64,000 bases of DNA, taken from Aquicoccus porphyridii. GTDB taxonomy: Bacteria; Pseudomonadota; Alphaproteobacteria; Rhodobacterales; Rhodobacteraceae. Of this stretch, positions 33,727-42,871 are shown piece by piece (the first letter of the stretch is position 1; every line of letters begins with the position of its first letter). A program made the position numbers and the translations under genes. The stretch covers positions 1-64,000 of the forward strand of contig NZ_VINQ01000018.1 of the NCBI RefSeq assembly GCF_008369105.1, given 5' to 3'. The notes beneath the pieces were generated by a model. It did not search any database. It saw nothing but the letters and a program-made list of their open reading frames with translations, and had not been told where the DNA came from.

Positions 33727-35829
33727 ATGCGTACAACCTTGGCAGGGTATCAGGGATTGCTTATCAGTCTCGCACTCTTTCTTGTTTTTGTGGCAAGCCC
33801 TGTTCGCGCCTTGGAATCCAATGCGTATCGTTCCGAAGTTCTGACGGCACGTTTGATCGTCGCGGAAGCAGGAATCGCCCCAGGATCGCAGTTCCTTTCG
33901 GCGGGTTTGAAGATTGAACTGGAGGAAGGATGGAAAGCGTACTGGCGGTCGCCAGGCGAGGTTGGCCTGCCGCCAGAGATCGATTGGGAGGGGTCCACAA
34001 ACCTTGAATCCGTCGACATGCTTTGGCCCGCACCCACGCGTTTCCGCGCCTTCGGAATTGAAAATTTCGGCTATGCCAAACAAGTAATATTTCCATTGCA
34101 GTTGCGGCTTGCGAACTCTGATAGAGCGGCCGAGCTGAAGGGACTCGTCGATCTGCTGATCTGCTCCAATGTGTGCATTCCGGAAAGGTTTGAATTGACA
34201 CTCCCTGTGCCATTGGGAACGGGCGTCGATGCGAAAGCCGCGACCGATATCGCGACATGGGCCGCTCGCGTACCTGTTGCAGGGCCAGAAAGTGCAATAG
34301 CGGTCTCGGGCGCATCGCTGAAGCAGGATCAGGCATTGGTTGTTCAAATGACGCGGCCTTCTGGCTGGAACAATCCCGATCTTTTTCCAGAGTTTGGTGC
34401 AGGCTCTGCATTCGGCGCACCCGACATCCGCCTTACAAGTGATCGCACCGGTCTCTGGGCAAGTATCCCGATTCTCGCGTTAAGCGAGGAACAAACCTCC
34501 CTTCGAATTACGGTCGTAGACGAGGGTGTCGCGGTTACATTCGATGATGTGAACACTACCGACGTTGTACCTGCGCCACCTTACGCATCCGAGACCAGCC
34601 AAGATAGGGGTCAGTTTTTCCCGATTCTCTTGCTGTCCTTCCTGGGAGGGTTGATACTGAACGCAATGCCATGCGTCTTGCCAGTTCTATCGATTAAGTT
34701 CGGGTCGGCGCTCCGAATGAAGAATCGCTCCCTTTCACAATTGCGCGCGGGATTTCTCGCTACGGCTGTGGGAACTGTTGCTTTTATGTGGGTGCTGGCC
34801 TTGGCGGTCATAGCGCTGCAGACGCTCGGATATGCCGTTGGATGGGGTGTGCAGTTTCAGAATGCATATTTCCTAATTGCACTCATTCTCGTTGTCGGAC
34901 TCTTTGCGGCAAATTTGTTTGGAGTTTTTGAAATTTCTTTGCCCAGCAGCTGGATGGTTAGGCTATCTGGCCGCTTTGGGCGGGGGTATGCCGAAGACTT
35001 CTCCACCGGCGCTCTGGCTGCGATACTTGCAACGCCTTGTTCAGCCCCGTTGCTGGGGACAGCCATTGCCTTCGCCCTTTCTGGCACGACAGGCGATATA
35101 CTTGCGGTTTTCACAGCGATGGGGATTGGGCTTGCACTGCCATATATTCTGGTTGCCGCTTGGCCTGGTTTCCTGTCTCGACTGCCCAAACCGGGACCCT
35201 GGATGATAAGCGTGAAGATCGTTCTCGGATTGCTGCTTGCCGGAACCGTTGCATGGCTATGCTGGGTCTTGATTGGTGTGACGTCGCCAACTCTCACAGG
35301 CCTGGTGCTGCTGGGTCTTGGGCTCATCGTACTGGCGGCGAGAGCCTATCAGGTTCAGCCTCGTAACGGTTTGCTGTGGGGAATGACTGCGGTTTTGGGC
35401 ATGACGTTGGCGGCCCCTGCACTGCTGCCAAAAAGCTCCGATGATGTAACAGCCTCGATCACTTCTTACTGGGTCGAGTTCGACCGGTCCCGGATCGCGC
35501 GTGAAGTGTCGCAGGGCAAAACTGTCTTCGTGGACGTTACTGCGGATTGGTGCATCACTTGTAAAGCAAACAAAACCCTGGTCCTGGATCGTGAACCAGT
35601 TTTGGGAGCACTTGGCGAGGAAGGCGTGATTGCGATGCGCGCGGATTGGACGCGACCGGACGCGAAAATCCAATCCTATCTCGAGGCGCACGGCAGATAC
35701 GCAATTCCGCTCAACATCGTCTACGGTCCAGATGCTCCTGAAGGTATCATTTTATCTGAACTACTATCTGCGGATGCCGTTCTCGAAGCACTGTCGGCTG
35801 CCAATCTCAGCGCTGTCCGAAAACGATGA
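33727..35829 (+). CDS. ScsB/DsbD-like periplasmic thiol reductase
   Basis: 700 residues. A signal peptide is followed by an N-terminal periplasmic domain with a cysteine pair (LLICSNVCIPE), an eight-segment DsbD-type membrane domain with cysteines in LNAMPCVLPVLSIKF and LATPCSAPLLGTA, and a C-terminal thioredoxin domain (VTADWCITCKANK, about 620-632). It moves electrons from cytoplasmic thioredoxin to periplasmic thiols; the N-terminal type fits ScsB of copper-tolerance loci more than classical DsbD. AGAGGT precedes the ATG. The nearest promoter is the captured MerR site at 33265. Confidence 0.82.
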   Translation: MRTTLAGYQGLLISLALFLVFVASPVRALESNAYRSEVLTARLIVAEAGIAPGSQFLSAGLKIELEEGWKAYWRSPGEVGLPPEIDWEGSTNLESVDMLWPAPTRFRAFGIENFGYAKQVIFPLQLRLANSDRAAELKGLVDLLICSNVCIPERFELTLPVPLGTGVDAKAATDIATWAARVPVAGPESAIAVSGASLKQDQALVVQMTRPSGWNNPDLFPEFGAGSAFGAPDIRLTSDRTGLWASIPILALSEEQTSLRITVVDEGVAVTFDDVNTTDVVPAPPYASETSQDRGQFFPILLLSFLGGLILNAMPCVLPVLSIKFGSALRMKNRSLSQLRAGFLATAVGTVAFMWVLALAVIALQTLGYAVGWGVQFQNAYFLIALILVVGLFAANLFGVFEISLPSSWMVRLSGRFGRGYAEDFSTGALAAILATPCSAPLLGTAIAFALSGTTGDILAVFTAMGIGLALPYILVAAWPGFLSRLPKPGPWMISVKIVLGLLLAGTVAWLCWVLIGVTSPTLTGLVLLGLGLIVLAARAYQVQPRNGLLWGMTAVLGMTLAAPALLPKSSDDVTASITSYWVEFDRSRIAREVSQGKTVFVDVTADWCITCKANKTLVLDREPVLGALGEEGVIAMRADWTRPDAKIQSYLEAHGRYAIPLNIVYGPDAPEGIILSELLSADAVLEALSAANLSAVRKR

Positions 35830-35928
35830 CATAGTGCCGTTGCATTGCTCAAGGGAGGCAGAACCTACAGTGGTTTAGTTTCAGGTGAAAGGAAAGCTGT
35901 TATGTATCTGAGACCACGCGGCCCCAAT

Positions 35929-37080
35929 TTATTTGTTGATCCGATCCAATCGGGCCGTGGCGGCGGCACGCATAGGGTCGGTTTCCGGAAGGCTTTCGGC
36001 CAAGGTGCGCGCATTGTCGGCGGCGTTCTGGGCAGCATCAAAGTCACCCAATACACTGTACGCCTCCGCAAGCCGAAGCCATCCTTCAAGATTGTCTTGG
36101 TCATCCAACAATCGCGCCGCCAAGCGGTCAACCATGGAGCGGACGAAAGCGCTGCGTTCCTCGACCGACATGTCCTGAGCGGCCTCGATATCGGCCGCAC
36201 CGGGGCTACGCGCGTCCCGAGAGTCCGGAAAGAAATCAGCTAGGGTGACAGGGCTCTCTCCAACCTGTTCCCCCAATCGGTTGGCGACAGACAGGAAAAG
36301 TTCCATCCACGGATAGGCGCGATCCGCTCTCTTGAGGCGCTCGATCAAAAGCGTCCTTGCTTCATCTGGAACCCCGTCCTGTTCGAGGATCCGGGCTCTA
36401 TAGAAAATTGGGCCTGGATCATCGGGGTCCATCTCCGATGCGCGTTCGATCACGCTTTCCGCTTGCGGCGTCACGATCCCGTTCTCGGCTGCGATCAAGG
36501 CCTCGGCATATAGCAATAGGGTTGAGATATCTGCATTGTCGCGGACAGTGACGCGTTCGAATGCATCGGCGGCATCATCGTAACGAGCCATACGCATATA
36601 GGTCTGACCGAGCAGAACCCAACCATCACTTGGTCCACCAGACTCGTCTGCTTCAAGCCGGGTTTTTAGTCTCTGGGTCAACTCTGAGAGGTTTGCGGCT
36701 TCCTGGGTTTCAGATGCGCGAGACGCCAGAGGCTGGCTTTCGATCTGTGGCGAGCCGATTTGAGAATACAGAGCGAAGGCTACCAATGGCGTGGCAATGG
36801 CGGACGCGAAGATGGTGCTTCGCCCACTTGCGCGCGACGATTCACGTGTCGCAAGCCGACCGGCAGCCAGAATGCGGCGTTTGATTTCAACCCTGGCCGC
36901 GTCGGCCTCGGTAACGGATATCAGATTCCGCTCTTGATCAGTATCAATTTCGGAAAGCTGATCCTTGAGGATAACCAACGCTCCATCCTTTCTGTTCAGG
37001 ACTTCACCCGTTCGATAGAGACCGGACAAGAACAGAAGGACAGTGATGGATGCCATCGCGCCTAACACCAACCAAATCAT
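35929..37080 (-). CDS. ccmI: CcmI cytochrome c biogenesis apocytochrome chaperone
   Basis: 383 residues: two N-terminal membrane segments (MIWLVLGAMASITVLLFLSG and TIFASAIATPLVAFALY) around a cytoplasmic loop, then a periplasmic TPR domain (DGWVLLGQTYMRMARYDDAADAFERV, EGWLRLAEAYSVLGDFDAA). CcmI captures apocytochrome c for the haem ligation complex. It overlaps ccmH by 4 bases. Confidence 0.88.
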   Translation of the reverse strand: MIWLVLGAMASITVLLFLSGLYRTGEVLNRKDGALVILKDQLSEIDTDQERNLISVTEADAARVEIKRRILAAGRLATRESSRASGRSTIFASAIATPLVAFALYSQIGSPQIESQPLASRASETQEAANLSELTQRLKTRLEADESGGPSDGWVLLGQTYMRMARYDDAADAFERVTVRDNADISTLLLYAEALIAAENGIVTPQAESVIERASEMDPDDPGPIFYRARILEQDGVPDEARTLLIERLKRADRAYPWMELFLSVANRLGEQVGESPVTLADFFPDSRDARSPGAADIEAAQDMSVEERSAFVRSMVDRLAARLLDDQDNLEGWLRLAEAYSVLGDFDAAQNAADNARTLAESLPETDPMRAAATARLDRINK

Positions 37081-37562
37081 GGGTCTCTCCGTCCTTCATT
37101 TTCATGAAAAATGGCTTCGAACTCACGCTCTTCATCGGGGCTCAGTGGATCAGCAGTGCCATCAAGAACGGCCCTGCTTCGGCACCTGATTGTGACAAAG
37201 ACAACGCCAATCCCAACGGCAAAAAGAACCGCTGGTCCGAACCACAACAGATACGTGGCGGGTTTCAGTCGCGGCCTGAACAGGACGAAGTCACCATATC
37301 GATCTACGAAAAACGCAATGATCTCGTCATTTGTTTCACCTGCAATCAGACGTTCGCGCAGCAAGGTGCGCATCGTTCGGGCAACACCCGCATTTGAGCT
37401 ATCGATATCCTGATTCTGGCAGACAACGCAGCGTAGCTGCTTTGAGAGCTCCCGGGCGCGCGACTCAAGCACCGGATCATCCAGCAACTCATCTGGCTCC
37501 ACAGCCCATGCCGCGGTTGTTGCGGCAAGCATCAGCACCAGTGAATAGAGCCAACTCTTCAT
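37077..37562 (-). CDS. ccmH: CcmH cytochrome c biogenesis thiol protein
   Basis: 161 residues: signal peptide, the invariant motif LRCVVCQNQDIDSSNA with the redox pair CxxC (about 45-48), and a C-terminal membrane helix (LLWFGPAVLFAVGIGVVFV). CcmH reduces the CxxCH of apocytochrome c ahead of haem attachment. Four-base overlaps with ccmG upstream and ccmI downstream. Confidence 0.93.
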   Translation of the reverse strand: MKSWLYSLVLMLAATTAAWAVEPDELLDDPVLESRARELSKQLRCVVCQNQDIDSSNAGVARTMRTLLRERLIAGETNDEIIAFFVDRYGDFVLFRPRLKPATYLLWFGPAVLFAVGIGVVFVTIRCRSRAVLDGTADPLSPDEEREFEAIFHENEGRRDP

Positions 37563-38113
37563 GATTGACCACCTGCTGCGGCCAACGCAGCACGAATTTC
37601 ATCCTGTGCCTCTGGCGTCACAATGGGACCAACGTAGCGATAGACTACGATACCGTTCGCATCGATCACAAACGTCTCAGGCACCCCCGAAATACCCCAT
37701 TCGATACCGACCCGGCCCTCGCTGTCTGATCCGATCCTCTCATAGGGGTTGCCAAGCTCCTCCAGCCAGTTTGCGGCATCTGCTGGTTTGTCCATGTAGT
37801 TAATCCCCATCAGCCGAACACCGTCCTGTTCAACAAGCCTGGTTAGCACCGCATGCTCAGCACGACAGGGCACGCACCATGAAGCGAATACATTGACCAA
37901 AACCGGCTCGCCAATGCTACGAAGGGCTGCGGCCGACAGTCCGGGGGTCTGCGTGCTCTCTACCGGTGGAAGCTCAAAATCCGGAACTGGTTCGGAGACC
38001 AAAGCGGAAGGAATTGCGTTAGGATCTCGGTCTGGGTTGAGCCCCCAGAACAAAAATCCACCCAAGACCACTGCGACCAGCGCTGGCATCGCGAGAAGGA
38101 TTTTCTTCATCAT
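37559..38113 (-). CDS. ccmG: CcmG/DsbE thiol-disulfide oxidoreductase
   Basis: 184 residues from the ATG at 38113, one base after ccmF ends; the longer upstream frame lies inside ccmF and is rejected. An N-terminal membrane anchor precedes a thioredoxin fold with FASWCVPCRAEH and the family insert GINYMDKPADAANWL. It keeps CcmH and apocytochrome c thiols reduced. Confidence 0.92.
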   Translation of the reverse strand: MMKKILLAMPALVAVVLGGFLFWGLNPDRDPNAIPSALVSEPVPDFELPPVESTQTPGLSAAALRSIGEPVLVNVFASWCVPCRAEHAVLTRLVEQDGVRLMGINYMDKPADAANWLEELGNPYERIGSDSEGRVGIEWGISGVPETFVIDANGIVVYRYVGPIVTPEAQDEIRAALAAAGGQS

Positions 38114-38114
38114 A

Positions 38115-40106
38115 TCATTCCGCCGGTTGAAGCGCTGACGACCGGCTTTTTGGCGACGGCGCACCCACCCGCAATCTGCGGTCCGATAGCGAAAGGGACC
38201 CGCCAAGCACCAGCATCGTCGCTCCGATCCATATCCAATTAACCAGTGGTTCGTAGAGAATGCGCAAATTCCACTGGCCCGACGCCTTTTCGGTCGCAGG
38301 CTCACTGATGGTGACGTAGAGATCACCTCTGAGCGTTGATCGGATTGCAGATTCGGTTGTGGACGTCCCCGCAACTGGATAGTTTCTGCGCTCTGGACGA
38401 AGAAGCGTAATCTCCCGTCCATCTTTCAAGACGCGAAGCTGGCCTTGTTGTGCGATGTAGTTTGGACCACGCAACCGTTCGACACCGTCGAATATTACCT
38501 CAAAACCGGCGATTTCCACGGTCGTCCCCGGTTCTGCGAAAAGAACACGTTCTTCCTTCCAGGCTGTGGAACCTACAAACCCAAGCACAAGCATTGCAAC
38601 GCCAAGATGCGCGAGCGTCATACCGTGCGCAGCGCGCGGCAAGTTCCGCGCGCGACGCAGCGACTGTGAAAGGGGTAAATCAAAGAGCTTGATGCGCAAC
38701 GCCCATTCGCGCAACGTTGCAACAAAAACCCAGGCTGCAATCCCTATTGAGACCACTGCAAGCAGGGGCCCGTCTGTCTGAAGGTACCAAACGATCCCCG
38801 CAACACCAATCGCGATACCAAAAACCAAACGCAGCCGCTGCCAGATACCGGGAAGATCGGCCCGTTTCCAAGACAGGAATGGGCCAATTCCCATGATGAT
38901 GACTAGCGGCAGCATGAAAGGGATAAACGTCGCGTTGAAATACGGTGGTCCTACAGAGATCTTTTCATCAGTCACCGCTTCCACAAACAACGGATAGAGT
39001 GTTCCAAAAAGGACGGTCGCCGTTGCGGTCGCGAGCAGAAGGTTGTTGAGCAAAAGCCCCGCCTCGCGGCTAATCGGCCGAAATACGCCACCCGATCCAA
39101 GCTGAGGCGCGCGCCATGCGTAAAGTGTCAGTGAGCCGACAATGGTTACGCCAAGAAGGCCGAGAATGTACACGCCGCGCGCCGGGTCGACCGCGAACGC
39201 GTGAACGGATGTCAAAATGCCGGATCGGACGATAAATGTCCCCAGAAGTGACAGTGAAAAGGTCAGGATGGCCAAAAGAATGGTCCAGCTTTTGAACGTG
39301 TCCCGCTTTTCCGTGACGATAGCGGAGTGCAGGAGTGCCGTACCCAGCAGCCATGGCATGAAGGATGCGTTTTCCACCGGGTCCCAAAACCACCAGCCGC
39401 CCCAGCCAAGTTCGTAATAGGCCCACCAAGAGCCGAGTGCGATCCCCGCAGTGAGGCTGATCCAGGCCGTCAGAGTCCAAGGCCGCACCCAACGCGCCCA
39501 TGCGGGATCCACCCGACCCTCTATCAGAGCCGCGACCGCGAAGGAGAAGACGATCGAGAAGCCGACATACCCAAAATACAAGAGCGGGGGATGCATCGCC
39601 AACCCGATGTCCTGCAGCAGAGGATTAAGGTCTGTGCCATCCAGAGGCGGCGGAAACACCCGCTCGAACGGATTGGATGTAAAGAGCATGAAGCTCAGGA
39701 AACCGACGCTGATCCAGGCTTGAACGGATAGAGTTCGCGCTTTGAGACCAACCGGAATGTTTCTGCCCAGCAGCGCGACCCCAGCCCCGAAAAGTACGAG
39801 AATAAAGGTCCAGAGAACTAGAGACCCTTCGTGGCTGCCCCAAGTGCCGGCAACCTTGAAGATCATCGGCTTCAGAGAGTGGGAATTTTCAACCACGTTT
39901 CGAACCGTGAAATCACTGACAACAAAGGAGCGCATGAGCGCGCCAAACGCAATTGCAACTAACGTCACCTGAAGCACCGCTGTTGTCTTTGCACTTTCCA
40001 TCCAAAGCACGCGTCCCGTGCTTGCTCCGACAATTGGCAAGATGCTTTGAACAATCGCGACGGCAAGCGCGAGGGTAAGGGCGAATTGTCCGATCTCAGG
40101 TGTCAT
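38115..40106 (-). CDS. ccmF: CcmF haem lyase component
   Basis: 663 residues, about 14 membrane segments. The tryptophan-rich haem-handling motif WGGWWFWDPVENASFMPWL is present, with the conserved histidine segment MHPPLLYFGYVG. CcmF with CcmH and CcmI ligates haem to apocytochrome c. AGGAGG lies 7 bases before the ATG at 40106, deciding against an upstream in-frame start at 40160. No ccmABCDE is seen in the window. Confidence 0.93.
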   Translation of the reverse strand: MTPEIGQFALTLALAVAIVQSILPIVGASTGRVLWMESAKTTAVLQVTLVAIAFGALMRSFVVSDFTVRNVVENSHSLKPMIFKVAGTWGSHEGSLVLWTFILVLFGAGVALLGRNIPVGLKARTLSVQAWISVGFLSFMLFTSNPFERVFPPPLDGTDLNPLLQDIGLAMHPPLLYFGYVGFSIVFSFAVAALIEGRVDPAWARWVRPWTLTAWISLTAGIALGSWWAYYELGWGGWWFWDPVENASFMPWLLGTALLHSAIVTEKRDTFKSWTILLAILTFSLSLLGTFIVRSGILTSVHAFAVDPARGVYILGLLGVTIVGSLTLYAWRAPQLGSGGVFRPISREAGLLLNNLLLATATATVLFGTLYPLFVEAVTDEKISVGPPYFNATFIPFMLPLVIIMGIGPFLSWKRADLPGIWQRLRLVFGIAIGVAGIVWYLQTDGPLLAVVSIGIAAWVFVATLREWALRIKLFDLPLSQSLRRARNLPRAAHGMTLAHLGVAMLVLGFVGSTAWKEERVLFAEPGTTVEIAGFEVIFDGVERLRGPNYIAQQGQLRVLKDGREITLLRPERRNYPVAGTSTTESAIRSTLRGDLYVTISEPATEKASGQWNLRILYEPLVNWIWIGATMLVLGGSLSLSDRRLRVGAPSPKSRSSALQPAE

Positions 40107-40340
40107 TTTGCGTCCTCCTGAGTAGCGCTTCTGCATCCGAGCCGGACAAGGTTTCCGCATCGGGATAGTTCAGCATGTTCATCGTCCATTCTAGTGAGAT
40201 CATATCGCGACATTCTCCACTTTCCGCCTGTGTTCGCTTCTGTGAATCGCAACCGAGTTGGGGTTGGGCGGAAAACCGAATGGGATGAAGTTCTTTGCGC
40301 GTGCATGCCGTGAGCAGGATCCGACAGTTGATTCGCGTCC

Positions 40341-40371
40341 TTTGTAGTTCCTGTAGTCGCTGTAGGTTCAA
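40341..40371 (-). promoter_or_regulatory. MerR-type promoter for ccmFGHI
   Basis: Minus strand: -35 TTGAAC, 19-base spacer CTACAGCGACTACAGGAAC, -10 TACAAA. It drives leftwards into ccmF across an unusually long leader of about 230 bases that holds only very short frames. Together with the rightward promoter at 40622 it makes a divergent MerR-controlled region; the rest of 40107-40688 shows no gene I can support. Confidence 0.68.
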
Positions 40372-40621
40372 GCGTTATTTTAGACTGATACCTTAAAAAA
40401 TGACCCATGCTTGCAGTGCATCTGCGTAGCAGCTTTGTATCTGCAGGCCCGGTTTCCGCAGGCGTCGGATTTAGCGGAAATTGCCGTTGCCTTCCCTTGA
40501 TGGCCACCTGCAGGGTCAGACGAAGCAGCGAAACATTGAGTGACGGCAGGTTTTGAAGCGCTGAATAGAGAGCATTAGCTTCACAGGTGCGTGACGTGCT
40601 GCCGCAGGGCAAGAATCACGC

Positions 40622-40652
40622 TTGAACCTACAGTAGCTAGAGGGTGTAAACG
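40622..40652 (+). promoter_or_regulatory. MerR-type promoter for the sco-to-ctaG operon
   Basis: -35 TTGAAC, 19-base spacer CTACAGTAGCTAGAGGGTG with a dyad, -10 TAAACG, about 37 bases before the sco GTG. Identical to the captured copy at 33265. It appears to be the only promoter for a gapless 10.6-kb plus-strand gene run. Confidence 0.75.
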
Positions 40653-40688
40653 CGCTTAAAATATAGAATCAAATTCGGGCGGAGCGGC

Positions 40689-41291
40689 GTGAAGCTTTCA
40701 GGTCTTCAAAAAGTGCTATGGGTATTGGCGGGCGTCGCGGCGCTCGTTTTCATCTGGCTGTTACTGTGGGCGGACTACCGCGCCGATATTTCCCAAGCCG
40801 AGACCGAACCACCTTTCCTTGCGCAGTTCGAACTGACGGACCATATGGGCATGATCCGCACCGAAGAGGACTTTGCGGGTCGCTGGATGCTTGTGTTCTT
40901 CGGGTTCGCCAATTGCCCAGATGTCTGCCCGACGACGCTTGCAGAGGTGGCGGCGGTCATGGATGGACTTGGCGAGGATGCCGCAAAAGTGCAGCCGATC
41001 TTCATCTCGATTGATCCCGAACGCGATACGCCAATGGCTCTTGCCGACTTTGTGCCGCGCTTTGATGCAGGCATCATCGGTCTGACCGGAACATCCGATC
41101 AGATCGCTGAGACCGCTGAAACCTTTCCGATCTACTTCGAACGGATCGAAGAGGCCAGCGCGCCGGATGGCTATACAATGGGGCACACATCGCACCTGTT
41201 CCTTTTTGATCCGCAGGCGGGCTTCGCCGATTCCTGGCCCTACGGCACACCCGCCGAAGAGATCCTTGCGGATCTGAGAGAGAGGATCTGA
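40689..41291 (+). CDS. SCO1/SenC copper chaperone for cytochrome oxidase
   Basis: 200 residues: an N-terminal membrane anchor (LAGVAALVFIWLLLW) and a periplasmic thioredoxin-like domain with the copper ligands in FGFANCPDVCPTTL and the distal His in GYTMGHTSHLFL. SCO proteins deliver copper to, or reduce, the CuA site of cytochrome oxidase. GTG start with GGAG just upstream. First gene of the operon; its promoter and anchor are duplicated at 33265. Confidence 0.9.
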   Translation: MKLSGLQKVLWVLAGVAALVFIWLLLWADYRADISQAETEPPFLAQFELTDHMGMIRTEEDFAGRWMLVFFGFANCPDVCPTTLAEVAAVMDGLGEDAAKVQPIFISIDPERDTPMALADFVPRFDAGIIGLTGTSDQIAETAETFPIYFERIEEASAPDGYTMGHTSHLFLFDPQAGFADSWPYGTPAEEILADLRERI

Positions 41292-41296
41292 TCGCC

Positions 41297-41719
41297 ATGA
41301 CCCGACTTTCCGGAGAAACGGCCCTTGTTCTTGCTTGGATCATTGCGCTTATCTCATCGCTTGCCGTGCTCTTTATTGGCGAGGTTCTTGGTCAAACGCC
41401 TTGCGTCCTTTGCTGGTTCCAGCGCGCCTTCATGTTCCCCCTGGCTGTCGTTCTTGGGCTCGGGCTGTGGTGGCAAGATCCTCGCGTGGGGCGCTATGGC
41501 GTTGCGCTGGCGCTTGGGGGGGCGGCGGTGGCGTTGTATCACATCGGCCTCTATGTCGGGCTGATCCCCGAGGCGATCCAGCCCTGCAAGGCGACCGGCC
41601 CCTCTTGTACCGACGACAACCAGGTGGTCTTCGGCATTCCGATTCCGCTGATGGCGCTTGTCGCCTTCACGATGATCGGGGTGCTGTCGGCCATTTCACT
41701 GAAGGAAAAACAAACATGA
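41297..41719 (+). CDS. dsbB: DsbB-like disulfide bond formation protein
   Basis: 140 residues with four membrane segments, a first periplasmic pair in GQTPCVLCWFQRAFMFPLA and a second in QPCKATGPSC, the DsbB arrangement. It passes electrons from a DsbA-type protein to quinone. It overlaps the DsbA-like gene by ATGA, suggesting a dedicated oxidant pair. Shorter than E. coli DsbB but like the family found next to DsbA-like genes in plasmid loci. Confidence 0.88.
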   Translation: MTRLSGETALVLAWIIALISSLAVLFIGEVLGQTPCVLCWFQRAFMFPLAVVLGLGLWWQDPRVGRYGVALALGGAAVALYHIGLYVGLIPEAIQPCKATGPSCTDDNQVVFGIPIPLMALVAFTMIGVLSAISLKEKQT

Positions 41720-42375
41720 ATCGACGCGGTCTCGTTCTATCCGTTCTGGCTGTTGGTGCCGCAGGTTTTGGCGGCGCGGCCTGGTATGCCACCCGCCCCC
41801 AACCCATTGCAGAGGCAGTCCCTGTCGCGCCTGAAGTGAACGATGTGCTGATCCGGCCCTATTCCCCGATCCTCGGCCCCGAAACGGCACCTGTCACGAT
41901 TGTCGAGTTTTTCGATCCAGCTTGCGAGGCCTGCCGCGCCTTCTATCCCGTGGTCAAGGATATCATGACTGAGCACGGTGATGCGGTCCGTGTCGTCATT
42001 CGATACACTGCCTTTCACGGGGACGCTTCGGTGGAAGCGATCCGTGTTCTCGAAGCTGCGCGGATGCAGCATGTGTTCGAACCCGTGCTGGAAGCGGTCC
42101 TGCGCGAGCAGCCGCGATGGGCGTCCCATGGCACTCCGGCACCGGGTTTGATCCTTGAGATTGCCGCAAGCGGTGGTCTGGATGTCGAAGCTGCTCGGAC
42201 ACAGATGCTGGCCCCCGGTGTCGTGGCCGTGCTCAATCAGGACCGCGCTGATGTCGAAGCGGTTGGCGTTCGACAAACGCCCACGTTCTTCGTCAACGCC
42301 AAGCCATTGGACCCGTTTGGTGAGGCAGAACTGCGGCGACTGGTCGCGGCGGAAGTTGCGGCCAGCCAAAGTTGA
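41716..42375 (+). CDS. DsbA-like thioredoxin-fold oxidase
   Basis: 219 residues, N-terminal signal or anchor, then a DsbA/thioredoxin fold with redox pair in VEFFDPACEACRAFYP and the cis-Pro in VRQTPTFFVNAKPL. It would oxidise periplasmic thiols with DsbB as partner. AAGGA lies 9 bases before the ATG, which overlaps the dsbB stop. Confidence 0.88.
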   Translation: MNRRGLVLSVLAVGAAGFGGAAWYATRPQPIAEAVPVAPEVNDVLIRPYSPILGPETAPVTIVEFFDPACEACRAFYPVVKDIMTEHGDAVRVVIRYTAFHGDASVEAIRVLEAARMQHVFEPVLEAVLREQPRWASHGTPAPGLILEIAASGGLDVEAARTQMLAPGVVAVLNQDRADVEAVGVRQTPTFFVNAKPLDPFGEAELRRLVAAEVAASQS

Positions 42376-42403
42376 TGCTCGGCCAGATACAGGAGAATTC
42401 TTC

Positions 42404-42871
42404 ATGACAAAACTATCTTACATCAACGGTTTGACCCTTGTCTTACTGCTCTCGGGCATGTCGACTCCGGCATTTGCCGGTTCGGAGGATGTGGTCGTCG
42501 AAAACGCGTGGTCCCGTGCTTCAATCGGGGTCAACCGCCCTGGTGCCGCCTATATGACTGTGCGCAACACCGGTGAAGACACGGTCACGCTGACCGGGCT
42601 TACAACACCACTGGCCGTGATGCCCCAGATCCATGAGACGAAAACCAACGCCGACGGCGTCAGTTCTATGGCGCCTGCTGACGAAATCACGATTGAACCG
42701 GGCCAAAGCGTAGCATTGGAACCGGGCGGACTGCACGCCATGCTCATGAAGCTGCAAAACCCGATGATCGAAGGCGAGACCTTCCCACTGACACTGACGT
42801 TCTCGGACGGTGGTGAAGTGACTGTTGAGGTCCCAATTCTGGGGATCGCCGCGCGCGGGCCGGAGAGCTGA
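42404..42871 (+). CDS. PCuAC-family periplasmic copper chaperone
   Basis: 155 residues with a signal peptide (LTLVLLLSGMSTPAFA). The Cu(I) ligand pattern is visible: MPQIHET, then a Met in SSMAP and HAMLM near the end. PCuAC hands copper to the CuA site together with SCO. AGGAGA 8 bases upstream marks the ATG; a longer frame from 42155 overlaps the DsbA-like gene and is rejected. Confidence 0.9.
   Translation: MTKLSYINGLTLVLLLSGMSTPAFAGSEDVVVENAWSRASIGVNRPGAAYMTVRNTGEDTVTLTGLTTPLAVMPQIHETKTNADGVSSMAPADEITIEPGQSVALEPGGLHAMLMKLQNPMIEGETFPLTLTFSDGGEVTVEVPILGIAARGPES

Noticed and set aside
35853-35895. Further MerR-like site (AGAACCTACAGTGG) downstream of the scsB-like gene
   Set aside because: The -35 and -10 are degenerate and no gene starts downstream in either direction; at best a decayed copy.
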